From NCBI GenBank assembly GCA_023427085.1, contig JAEZBO010000067.1:1-14383 (forward strand): 14,383 nucleotides of DNA. Direction: 5' to 3'. Source of the stretch: Pseudomonadota bacterium. GTDB taxonomy: Bacteria; Pseudomonadota; Gammaproteobacteria; Burkholderiales; Burkholderiaceae_B. Position numbers and translations under genes: made by a program. Positions 1 through 6,711 of this stretch are shown piece after piece. Positions within the stretch are counted from its first letter, which is position 1; each line of letters starts with the position of its first letter. The notes beneath the pieces were generated by a model. The model searched no databases. It saw only the letters and a list, made by a program, of their open reading frames with translations, and was not told where the DNA came from.

Positions 1-22
1 CCGCCGCGCCGCGCCGAATCCT

Positions 23-45
23 GCCGGCCCCGGGGCGGGGCCGGC
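23..45 (-). terminator. GC-rich hairpin after fumC
   Basis: A perfect 9-bp inverted repeat (GCCGGCCCC at 23-31 against GGGGCCGGC at 37-45) with a 5-base loop begins 8 bases past the fumC stop. No T-run follows on the minus strand, so it may only stabilise the 3' end or need Rho. The hairpin is plainly visible; the terminator role is inferred. Confidence 0.5.
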
Positions 46-52
46 CGCCTGC

Positions 53-1441
53 TTACTTCTGGTTGGTCATCTGCGCCGGCACGACCCACTGGTCGAAGTC
101 CTGCGCGCTGACGTAACCGAGCGCCAGCGCCGACTCGCGCAGCGACAGGTTCTCTTTGTGGGCCTTCTTGGCGATCTGCGCGGCCTTGTCGTAGCCGATG
201 TGCGGATTGAGCGCCGTCACCAGCATCAACGAACGTTCGACCAGCTCTTGAATGCGCTCGCGGTTGGGCTCGATGCCGGCCGCGCAGTGTTCGTCGAAAC
301 TCTTCATGCCGTCGGTCAGCAGGCGCACCGATTGCAGGAAGTTGTGGATGATCACCGGCTTGAAGACGTTGAGCTCGAAGTTGCCGCTGGCACCGCCGAT
401 GTTGATCGCCACGTCGTTGCCCAGCACCTGCGCGGTCAGCATGGTCAACGCCTCGCACTGGGTCGGGTTGACCTTGCCCGGCATGATCGAGCTGCCCGGC
501 TCGTTTTCGGGAATGCTGAGTTCGCCCAGGCCCGAACGCGGACCGCTGGACAGCCAGCGCACGTCGTTGGCGATCTTCATCAGCGCGGCGGCCAGCGCCT
601 TGAGCGCACCGTGCGCGAACAGCAGGCCTTCGTGGCCGGCCAGCGCCTGGAACTTGTTGGGCGCCGACACGAAGGCCACGCCGGTGTCGCGGGCCAGTTC
701 GCGCGCGACCCGCTCGCCGAACTCGGGATGGGCGTTCAGGCCGGTGCCGACCGCGGTGCCGCCGATCGCCAGCTGGTACAGGCTGGGCAGCGTCGCGCGG
801 ATCTGCTGCTCGGCCAATTCGAGCTGCGCGACGTGGCCCGAGAGTTCTTGTCCCAGCGTCAGCGGCGTGGCGTCCTGCAGATGGGTGCGGCCGATCTTGA
901 CGATGTCGCGGAAGGCCTCGCTCTTGGCCTGCAAGGTGGCGCGCAGCGCCGCCAGCGCCGGCAGCAGCACCTGCTCGGCCTGCACCGCCGCCGCCACGTG
1001 CATGGCGGTCGGGAACGTGTCGTTGGACGACTGGCCGCGATTGACGTGGTCGTTGGGATGGACCTTGCGGGCCTCGCCACGCTCGCCGCCGAGGATTTCG
1101 GAGGCGCGGTTGGCCAGCACTTCGTTCAGGTTCATATTGCTTTGCGTGCCCGAGCCGGTCTGCCACACCGACAACGGGAATTCGTCGGGCCACTTGCCCG
1201 CCACGACCTCGTCGGCCGCCTTGACGATGCCGTCGGCCAGCTTGCCGTCGAGCTCGCCGAGTTCGGCGTTGACCCGCGCCGCGGCGCGCTTGAGCCGCGC
1301 GAACGCATCGACCAGTTCGGCCGGCATCTTTTCGGTCGAGATCGCGAAGAACTGCAGCGAGCGTTGCGTTTGCGCGCCCCACAGATGCTCGGCGGGCACC
1401 TCGATGGGACCAAATGTGTCTTTTTCGATACGGTGAGTCAT
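53..1441 (-). CDS. fumC: Class II fumarate hydratase (fumarase C)
   Basis: Catalyses reversible hydration of fumarate to L-malate in the TCA cycle, in the cytoplasm, as an iron-free homotetramer. The 462-residue product has the usual family length. Visible motifs are the substrate loop TGSGTQSNMNLNEV at about 95-108, GRTHLQDATP with the active-site His at 187, GTGLN near 232, and the superfamily signature GSSIMPGKVN at 316-325, which carries the catalytic-loop serine. No iron-sulfur cysteine cluster is seen, as expected for class II. An upstream in-frame ATG at 1495 would add 18 basic residues. I chose 1441 because the family starts there (MTHRIEKDTFG) and a GGAG lies about 10 bases upstream. 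The gene is divergent from tsaE, and a Fur-like box lies 56-70 bases upstream of the start, suggesting induction under iron limitation (inference). Confidence 0.97.
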   Translation of the reverse strand: MTHRIEKDTFGPIEVPAEHLWGAQTQRSLQFFAISTEKMPAELVDAFARLKRAAARVNAELGELDGKLADGIVKAADEVVAGKWPDEFPLSVWQTGSGTQSNMNLNEVLANRASEILGGERGEARKVHPNDHVNRGQSSNDTFPTAMHVAAAVQAEQVLLPALAALRATLQAKSEAFRDIVKIGRTHLQDATPLTLGQELSGHVAQLELAEQQIRATLPSLYQLAIGGTAVGTGLNAHPEFGERVARELARDTGVAFVSAPNKFQALAGHEGLLFAHGALKALAAALMKIANDVRWLSSGPRSGLGELSIPENEPGSSIMPGKVNPTQCEALTMLTAQVLGNDVAINIGGASGNFELNVFKPVIIHNFLQSVRLLTDGMKSFDEHCAAGIEPNRERIQELVERSLMLVTALNPHIGYDKAAQIAKKAHKENLSLRESALALGYVSAQDFDQWVVPAQMTNQK

Positions 1442-1496
1442 GGCGCTACGGCTCCGTTGACGGTCCGGTCGGCCAAATCGGCAGGCCGGCACCAAT

Positions 1497-1511
1497 TGAG
1501 AATGGTTATCA
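1497..1511. promoter_or_regulatory. Candidate Fur box upstream of fumC
   Basis: The 15 bases TGAGAATGGTTATCA match the 7-1-7 Fur consensus (TGATAAT, N, ATTATCA) at 12 of 14 defined positions, and the two half-sites are near-perfect inverted repeats. The box lies between fumC and tsaE, just downstream of a minus-strand extended -10 element at 1521-1529, where a bound repressor would block fumC transcription. Iron-regulated fumC is known in Pseudomonas aeruginosa; here regulation is inferred from the site alone. Confidence 0.5.
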
Positions 1512-1520
1512 GTGAAACCA

Positions 1521-1529
1521 AGGATAGCA
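1521..1529 (-). promoter_or_regulatory. Extended -10 element, probable fumC promoter
   Basis: Read on the minus strand this is TGC TATCCT: an extended -10 TG motif followed by a hexamer with four of six matches to TATAAT. No convincing -35 lies 17 bases upstream, which is tolerated by extended -10 promoters. Transcription would start near 1514 and run through the Fur-like box into fumC. Confidence 0.4.
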
Positions 1530-1555
1530 GACGCCAGCCGGGCGGCCGCGCTCCC

Positions 1556-1561
1556 TATAAT
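1556..1561 (+). promoter_or_regulatory. -10 element TATAAT, probable tsaE promoter
   Basis: An exact TATAAT lies 29 bases before the tsaE ATG, a normal distance for a short leader. The -35 region around 1533-1538 is poor, so an activator or weak basal activity is possible. Confidence 0.4.
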
Positions 1562-1590
1562 CCCCTGTCATTTTTCACCGGAACGCCGTC

Positions 1591-2097
1591 ATGTCTGCCC
1601 TCGCCGCCCTCTCGCTGCCCCTGTCCGACGAATCGGCCACCGAGGCGCTGGCGCGCCGGCTCGCGCCGCTGGCCAGCCCGCCTGACGGCGCGCCGGCGGG
1701 GGGCCGCATCCACCTGCGCGGCGATCTCGGCGCCGGCAAAACCACGCTGGTACGAGCGCTGTTGCGGGCCTGCGGAATTACAGGTCGTATCAAAAGTCCG
1801 AGCTATGCGCTGCTTGAATCTTATAAAATTTCTAACTTATACTTGTATCACCTTGATTTTTATAGATTTAGCGATGCGCGTGAGTGGCTTGATGCTGGTT
1901 TCCGCGACATTCTGCGTGACGACGCGCTCGTGTTGATCGAATGGCCCGAACGGGCGGAGGGTCTTTTGCCCCCTCCCGATCTGGACATCGAACTGGTTTA
2001 CGCAGGATCCGGCCGGGACGCGTCGCTGACCGCCTACACCGCTCGAGGGCTATCATGGCTGACCGCACTGAACTCCCCCCGCGAGACCTCCCCCTGA
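1591..2097 (+). CDS. tsaE: tRNA t6A biosynthesis ATPase TsaE
   Basis: TsaE is the ATPase partner of TsaB-TsaD in forming N6-threonylcarbamoyladenosine at position 37 of ANN-decoding tRNAs. The 168-residue product shows the Walker A loop GDLGAGKTT at 44-52, the switch segment SPSY at 69-72, the conserved YHLDFYR at 86-92, and EWPE at 117-120 with the family's catalytic Glu and Trp. Length is typical. It begins the tsaE-amiC-mutL-miaA order shared by many proteobacteria. The 3' end overlaps amiC by 43 bases, so the two genes are likely translationally linked. The middle of the gene (about 1812-1872) is sharply AT-rich and uses codons such as TTA, AAA and TCT that are rare around it, yet it encodes the conserved motif region, so the gene looks intact. 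Confidence 0.95.
   Translation: MSALAALSLPLSDESATEALARRLAPLASPPDGAPAGGRIHLRGDLGAGKTTLVRALLRACGITGRIKSPSYALLESYKISNLYLYHLDFYRFSDAREWLDAGFRDILRDDALVLIEWPERAEGLLPPPDLDIELVYAGSGRDASLTAYTARGLSWLTALNSPRETSP
1814..1843 (+). promoter_or_regulatory. Possible internal promoter inside tsaE for amiC-mutL-miaA
   Basis: TTGAAT at 1814-1819 and TATACT at 1838-1843, 18 bases apart, form a good sigma-70-like pair within the AT-rich island of tsaE. A transcript would start near 1850, about 205 bases before the amiC ATG. Promoter-like pairs are expected by chance in AT-rich DNA, so activity is uncertain. Confidence 0.4.
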
Positions 2098-3443
2098 TCG
2101 GCGAGGCCAACAACCGACGCCGCCTGCTGGGCGCCGCCGTCACGCTGCTGCTGCTGCCGGTCGTGCCGCGCCTGGCGCAGGCGGCCACCATCCTGGCAGT
2201 GCGCACCTGGCCCGCCGAGGAATACACCCGTATCACGCTCGAGCTCGACAGCGAGCTCAAGGCCGAACACTTCACGCTCGAGGGCCCGCACCGGCTGGTC
2301 GTCGACATCCAGGGCCTGAGCATGAGCCGCGCCCTGAACGACCTGATCGCCAAGGTCAAGCCCGACGATCCCTACATCGCCAGCGTGCGCGTCGCGCAGA
2401 ACCGCGACAGCGTGGTGCGGCTGGTGTTCGACCTGAAGCAGTCGATCGCACCGCAGGTCTTCACGCTCAAGCCGGTCGGCGACTACCAGTACCGGCTGGT
2501 GCTCGACCTGTACCCGAAGATCGCCCAGGACCCGATCGTCGCGCTGCTGAACAAGCAGGGCATGATGGACGACGATCCGCTGGCCAAGATCCTCGAGGAC
2601 ATCGCCAACAATCCGACCACGCCCGGCGAGACGCTGCCGCCCGCGCCGACCGCGCCGGGCCAGATCGCGCTGCCCACGCCCAAGCCGACCCCGCAACCGG
2701 CGCCATCGGCCCGGCCGCCGGCCCCGCCCAAGGGACGTCCGCGCACCATCACGATCGCGCTCGATCCGGGCCACGGCGGCGAGGATCCCGGCGCCATCGG
2801 CCCCGGCGGCACGCGCGAGAAGGACGTGGTGCTCGAGATCGCACGCCGCCTCAAGGCCCGCATCGACGCGACGCCCGGCATGCGCGCCTACATGACGCGC
2901 GACCGCGACTTCTTCGTGCCGCTGCACGTGCGCGTGCAGAAGGCGCGGCGGGTCAAGGCCGACCTGTTCATCTCGATCCACGCCGACGCGTGGATCAAGC
3001 CTTCGGCGCGCGGCAGCTCGGTCTTCGCGCTGTCCGAGCGCGGCGCCAGCAGCACCACGGCCCGCATGCTCGCCAACAAGGAAAACGCGGCCGACCTGAT
3101 CGGCGGCGTCAACCTCGGCAGCCAGGACAAACAGATCGCCAAGGTGCTGCTCGACCTGTCCACCACCGCGCAGATCAACGATTCGCTCAAGGTCGGCGGC
3201 CATCTGCTGGACGAGATCAAGGGCATCAACCGGCTGCACAAGCCGCGCGTCGAGCAGGCCGGCTTCGCGGTGCTCAAGGCGCCCGACATCCCGTCGATCC
3301 TGGTCGAGACCGCGTTCATCAGCAATCCGGCCGAAGAACGGCTGCTCAAGAGCAGCGCGCACCAGGACAAGCTGGCCAGCGCGATGATGAGCGGCATCAG
3401 CCGTTATTTCGCCGCCAATCCGCCGATCGCGTCGGCGGGCTGA
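2055..3443 (+). CDS. amiC: Periplasmic N-acetylmuramoyl-L-alanine amidase, AmiC type
   Basis: A zinc amidase that cuts the bond between MurNAc and the stem peptide so that daughter cells can separate. The 462-residue product begins with a twin-arginine-like signal (RRRLLG then a hydrophobic stretch, probable cleavage after AQA near residue 45), then an AMIN domain at about 50-150, a Pro-rich linker at about 195-230, and an Amidase_3 domain from about 232 to the end. Zinc ligands are His240 (DPGHGG), Glu255 and His309 (SIHAD); Glu418 (VETAFISN) is the catalytic Glu. The insert around 335-375 matches the autoinhibitory helix region that EnvC/NlpD-type activators displace. An earlier in-frame ATG at 1941 exists, but 2055 has a GAGGG five bases upstream and places the signal peptide at the N-terminus. 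Confidence 0.95.
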   Translation: MADRTELPPRDLPLIGEANNRRRLLGAAVTLLLLPVVPRLAQAATILAVRTWPAEEYTRITLELDSELKAEHFTLEGPHRLVVDIQGLSMSRALNDLIAKVKPDDPYIASVRVAQNRDSVVRLVFDLKQSIAPQVFTLKPVGDYQYRLVLDLYPKIAQDPIVALLNKQGMMDDDPLAKILEDIANNPTTPGETLPPAPTAPGQIALPTPKPTPQPAPSARPPAPPKGRPRTITIALDPGHGGEDPGAIGPGGTREKDVVLEIARRLKARIDATPGMRAYMTRDRDFFVPLHVRVQKARRVKADLFISIHADAWIKPSARGSSVFALSERGASSTTARMLANKENAADLIGGVNLGSQDKQIAKVLLDLSTTAQINDSLKVGGHLLDEIKGINRLHKPRVEQAGFAVLKAPDIPSILVETAFISNPAEERLLKSSAHQDKLASAMMSGISRYFAANPPIASAG

Positions 3444-3444
3444 G

Positions 3445-3492
3445 GCCGGCCAGGGACGCACCGTCTACGCCAACCTGAAGTACCGCTGGTAG
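3445..3492 (+). pseudogene. Possible C-terminal relic of a TonB-dependent receptor or other outer-membrane barrel
   Basis: Directly after the amiC stop one frame reads AGQGRTVYANLKYRW and then TAG at 3490-3492. A final strand with alternating hydrophobic residues that ends in Y-x-aromatic is the C-terminal signature of outer-membrane barrels read by the BAM complex, and GRTVYxxLKYR resembles the last strand of TonB-dependent receptors. No receptor body exists upstream; that space is amiC in another frame. I infer that an intervening receptor gene was deleted. The match is short and could be chance. Confidence 0.35.
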
Positions 3493-3518
3493 CGGCGCGG
3501 CGGCGCGGCGTGCGGGGG

Positions 3519-3535
3519 CCGGACTACAATTCCGG
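3519..3535 (+). promoter_or_regulatory. mutL -10 element inside a small dyad
   Basis: TACAAT at 3525-3530 is a good -10 hexamer 27 bases before the mutL ATG. It lies inside the inverted repeat CCGGA (3519-3523) and TCCGG (3531-3535). No clear -35 is seen. The dyad could be an operator or chance. Confidence 0.35.
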
Positions 3536-3556
3536 TTTGTGCCCGCTCCGACCATC

Positions 3557-5587
3557 ATGACCGACCGCCGCTCCATCGCCGCCCTGCCCGACCTGCTGAT
3601 CAGCCAGATCGCCGCCGGCGAGGTCATCGAGCGGCCCGCCTCGGTGCTCAAGGAGCTGCTCGAAAACGCCGTCGACTCGGGCGCCCGCGCGATCGAGGTG
3701 CGGCTCGAGGGCGGCGGCATCCAGCGCATCGCGGTGACCGACGACGGCAGCGGCATCCCGCCCGACGAACTGCCGCTGGCGCTGGCGCGCCACGCCACCA
3801 GCAAGATCAGCAACCTCGACGAACTCGAGTCGGTCGCCTCGATGGGCTTTCGAGGCGAGGCGCTGGCCTCGATCGCATCGGTCGCGCAGATGACCATCAC
3901 GTCGCGCACGCGCGGCGCGCCCAACGCCTGGCAGATCCGTGGCGGCGACCGCCAGGCCGAGCCGGCCGCCGGTCCGCCCGGCACCACCGTCGACGTGCGT
4001 CAGCTGTTCGACGCGGTGCCGGCACGGCGCAAGTTCCTGCGCTCGGAAGGCACCGAGTTCGGCCACTGCGTCGACGTGCTCGAACGCGTCGCGCTGGCCC
4101 ATCCCCACATCGCCTTCCGGCTGACCCACAACGAACGGGTGCACCGCCATTGGACCCCGGCCTCGCCGCCGCAACGGATCCGCGACGTGCTGGGCGCCGA
4201 GTTCGCCGAGCACGGCCTGCCGGTGTTCGCCGAGGTCGGCGCGGCGTCGCTGTCGGGCATGGTGACCAAGCCCACCGCGGCGCGTGCGCGCGCCGACCGG
4301 CAGTACCTGTACGTCAACGGCCGCTTCGTGCGCGACCGCACGGTCTCGCACGCGCTGCGCACCGCCTACGCCGACGTGCTGCACGGCGACCGCCAGCCGG
4401 CCTACGTGCTGTTCCTGCGCGTCGATCCGATGGCGGTGGACGTCAACGTGCACCCGGCCAAGAGCGAAGTCAGGTTCCGCGACAGCGGCGCGGTGCACCG
4501 CTTCGTTGGCCAGGTGGTCGGCCAGGCGCTGGCGCACACCGGGGGCGCCAGCCTGGACGCCGGCGAGACTGGCCAGCAGGGTGACGGCGCGGCCTTCGCC
4601 TCCCAGCCGAATGCGGCATCGGCCGGCGCGGCGATGGCCGGCGGCGCGGGCGGCTCGCCTGCCATCGAGGCGCCCGCCATGGACTCGTTGGCGGCAGGCT
4701 CGGGCCCGAACGTTCCCTTCCCCCCGCCGCGGCCGCACACCCAGGTGCCGTTCCGCTTGCAGGAGGGCAGCGCGCCTTATGGCGGCGGCCCGGTCAGCGA
4801 CTGGCGCCAGTTCTATCGCCCGCTGGACGGCGACGGGGCGGACGACGGCGCAGCTGCCGGCCGGGATGCGGGTGCCCCAGCGGCATCGGCACCGGCCTCG
4901 GCAGACGGCGCGCCGGCAGCCGACACCGCCGGCATCGCGACCGCCTTCGCCGCCGCCAGGCTGGCGCAGCACACGCCGCTGTCGCGGCACGGCGCCGACG
5001 AGGAACTGCCGCTGGGCCTGGCGCTGGGCCAGTTGCACGGCATCTACATCCTGGCGCAGAACCGCCACGGCCTGGTGCTGGTCGACATGCATGCGGCGCA
5101 CGAACGGGTGGTCTACGAACAGCTCAAGCAGGCGCTCGACCAGCAGTCGTTGCCGCGCCAGGACCTGCTGGTGCCGGTGGTCTTCAACGCCCAGGAAAAA
5201 GACGTCGCGCTGGTCGAGGAGCACCAGGACCAGTTGGCCGAACTCGGCTTCGAGATGCGTCCGGCCGGCCCGGCCGCGATCGCGGTGCGCTCGGTGCCGG
5301 CGATCCTGGCCAAGGGCGACATCGAGACGCTGGCGCGCGCGGTGCTGCGCGACCTGGCCTCGGTCGGCGTGTCGCAGCGGCTGACCGAGCAGCGCAATCA
5401 CCTGTTGTCGACCATGGCCTGCCACGGTTCGGTGCGCGCCAACCGGCGCCTCACGCACGACGAGATGAACGCGCTGCTGCGCCGCATGGAAGAGACCGAA
5501 CGCGCCGACCAGTGCAATCACGGCCGGCCGACCTGGGTGCAGTGGTCGGTCAACGACCTCGACAAGCTGTTCCTGCGCGGCCAGTGA
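3557..5587 (+). CDS. mutL: DNA mismatch repair protein MutL, endonuclease type
   Basis: MutL couples mismatch recognition by MutS to strand incision and removal. The 676-residue protein has an N-terminal GHKL ATPase (KELLEN with Glu33/Asn37, DDGSGI, ATSKI, GFRGEALASI, then the VPARRKF segment), an Ala/Gly/Pro-rich linker at about 335-475, and a C-terminal dimerisation domain. The C-terminal domain carries DMHAAHERVVYE at 510-521, which fits the nuclease motif DQHA(X)2E(X)4E with Met for Gln, plus ACHGSVRA (Cys622, His623) and CNHGRPT (Cys653, His655), the usual metal-site motifs. It therefore probably nicks DNA itself, as expected where MutH is absent. A GTG at 3539 would add six residues; the ATG gives the standard MTDRR start. 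Its stop overlaps the miaA start (TGATG). Confidence 0.97.
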   Translation: MTDRRSIAALPDLLISQIAAGEVIERPASVLKELLENAVDSGARAIEVRLEGGGIQRIAVTDDGSGIPPDELPLALARHATSKISNLDELESVASMGFRGEALASIASVAQMTITSRTRGAPNAWQIRGGDRQAEPAAGPPGTTVDVRQLFDAVPARRKFLRSEGTEFGHCVDVLERVALAHPHIAFRLTHNERVHRHWTPASPPQRIRDVLGAEFAEHGLPVFAEVGAASLSGMVTKPTAARARADRQYLYVNGRFVRDRTVSHALRTAYADVLHGDRQPAYVLFLRVDPMAVDVNVHPAKSEVRFRDSGAVHRFVGQVVGQALAHTGGASLDAGETGQQGDGAAFASQPNAASAGAAMAGGAGGSPAIEAPAMDSLAAGSGPNVPFPPPRPHTQVPFRLQEGSAPYGGGPVSDWRQFYRPLDGDGADDGAAAGRDAGAPAASAPASADGAPAADTAGIATAFAAARLAQHTPLSRHGADEELPLGLALGQLHGIYILAQNRHGLVLVDMHAAHERVVYEQLKQALDQQSLPRQDLLVPVVFNAQEKDVALVEEHQDQLAELGFEMRPAGPAAIAVRSVPAILAKGDIETLARAVLRDLASVGVSQRLTEQRNHLLSTMACHGSVRANRRLTHDEMNALLRRMEETERADQCNHGRPTWVQWSVNDLDKLFLRGQ

Positions 5588-6561
5588 TGGCAAGCGCCTC
5601 GCCACCTATTGCGTCGGCGCCGGCCGGCCCGCCGGTGCTGTGCCTGGCCGGCCCCACGGCCGCCGGCAAGAGCGCCGCGACGCTGGCGATCGCCGCGCGC
5701 TGGCCGGTCGAGGTGGTCAACGTCGACTCGGCGACGATCTATACCGGCATGGACATCGGCACCGCCAAGCCCAGCCTGGCCGAGCGCGCACTGGTGCCGC
5801 AGCACCTGCTCGACATCCGCGACCCGGCGCAATCGTATTCGGCCGCCGAATTCCGCCACGACGCGCTGGCGCTGATCGCGCAGATCCGCGCGCGTGGCCG
5901 CATTCCGCTGCTGGCCGGCGGCACGATGCTGTACTACAAGGCCTTGCGCGACGGGCTCGACGAGCTGCCGGGCGCTGATCCGGCGTTGCGCGCCGAGCTC
6001 GATGCGCGCGCCGCCGCCCAGGGCTGGCCGGCCCTGCATGCCGAGCTGGCCCGGCTCGATCCGGTGACCGCCGCCCGGCTGGCGCCCAACGACAGCCAGC
6101 GCATCCAGCGCGCGCTCGAGATCTGCCTGAGCAGCGGACAGCCGATGTCGGCGCTGCTGGGCCAACAGGCCACCCGCGCGCCGCAGGATCAGTCGCCCGC
6201 GCTGCAGCTGATCAGCCTGGAGCCATCCGACCGGCTGGCGCTGCATGCGCGGATCGCCCAACGTTTCGACGCCATGCTGGCGGCCGGGCTGGCCGACGAG
6301 GTGCGCCGTCTGCGCCAGCGGCCCGAACTGCACGTCGGCCTGCCGTCGGTGCGCTGTGTCGGCTACCGGCAGTTGTGGGCCTGGCTGGATGGCGACATCA
6401 GCGCCGCCGAGGCGCGCGAGCAAGCCATCGCGGCCACGCGCCAGTTGGCCAAGCGCCAGCTGACGTGGCTGCGCAGCTGGCCGGGACGCCAGTCCATCGA
6501 CTGCATGGCCGACGACGCGGTGGCGCAGGTGATCGGTCGCGTGGCGCCGCTGCTGGATTGA
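5587..6561 (+). CDS. miaA: tRNA dimethylallyltransferase MiaA
   Basis: Transfers the dimethylallyl group of DMAPP to N6 of A37 in tRNAs reading UNN codons (i6A, precursor of ms2i6A). The 324-residue product has the P-loop GPTAAGKS at 22-29, the DSATIYTGMDIGTAKP block at 47-62 containing the catalytic Asp and substrate contacts, LLAGGTMLYYKAL near 110-121, and NDSQRIQRALEI near 170-181. The length fits the family. The start codon overlaps the mutL stop by one base, indicating translational coupling. I chose this start because in-frame starts further upstream would lie inside mutL. Unlike E. coli, no hfq follows; the next gene is convergent. Confidence 0.97.
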   Translation: MASASPPIASAPAGPPVLCLAGPTAAGKSAATLAIAARWPVEVVNVDSATIYTGMDIGTAKPSLAERALVPQHLLDIRDPAQSYSAAEFRHDALALIAQIRARGRIPLLAGGTMLYYKALRDGLDELPGADPALRAELDARAAAQGWPALHAELARLDPVTAARLAPNDSQRIQRALEICLSSGQPMSALLGQQATRAPQDQSPALQLISLEPSDRLALHARIAQRFDAMLAAGLADEVRRLRQRPELHVGLPSVRCVGYRQLWAWLDGDISAAEAREQAIAATRQLAKRQLTWLRSWPGRQSIDCMADDAVAQVIGRVAPLLD

Positions 6562-6627
6562 CGGCCGGCACGCGCGACGGACGCGCATCAGCGGCTCAAC
6601 AGCGGCTCAGCGGCGTCTTTGCACGGT

Positions 6628-6648
6628 GGCCGCCGTGGCACGGCGGTC
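6628..6648. terminator. Strong hairpin between convergent miaA and dehydratase genes
   Basis: The arms 6628-6637 and 6639-6648 are complementary over 10 positions (one G-T), centred on a single base at 6638; with a realistic loop about eight pairs remain. It sits in the 150-base gap between converging genes, so a two-way transcription stop is plausible. Neither side has a T-run. Nothing else was recognised in this gap. Confidence 0.4.
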
Positions 6649-6711
6649 GCGATGCTGGCGCCGCCGCCGTACCTACCCCACCGGCGCCTTGGCTGCCCCG
6701 CGGCGGCCCGA

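Noticed and set aside
158..1936. Long plus-strand open frame of 592 codons across fumC
   Set aside because: It is antisense to the clearly conserved fumC and reads as Arg/Gly/Ala/His-rich sequence with no motif. Such shadow frames are expected in very GC-rich DNA.
4560..4980. Low-complexity Ala/Gly/Pro-coding segment in mutL as a possible repeat or insertion
   Set aside because: This is the variable linker between the MutL ATPase and C-terminal domains, which is normally long and unconserved.
3524..5605. Minus-strand open frame of 693 codons opposite mutL
   Set aside because: It is antisense to intact mutL and low in complexity, so it is a composition artefact.
6562..6711. Gap between miaA and the dehydratase gene as a small RNA or small gene
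   Set aside because: Apart from the hairpin and a short repeated AGCGGCTCA there is no promoter, ribosome site or convincing short frame.
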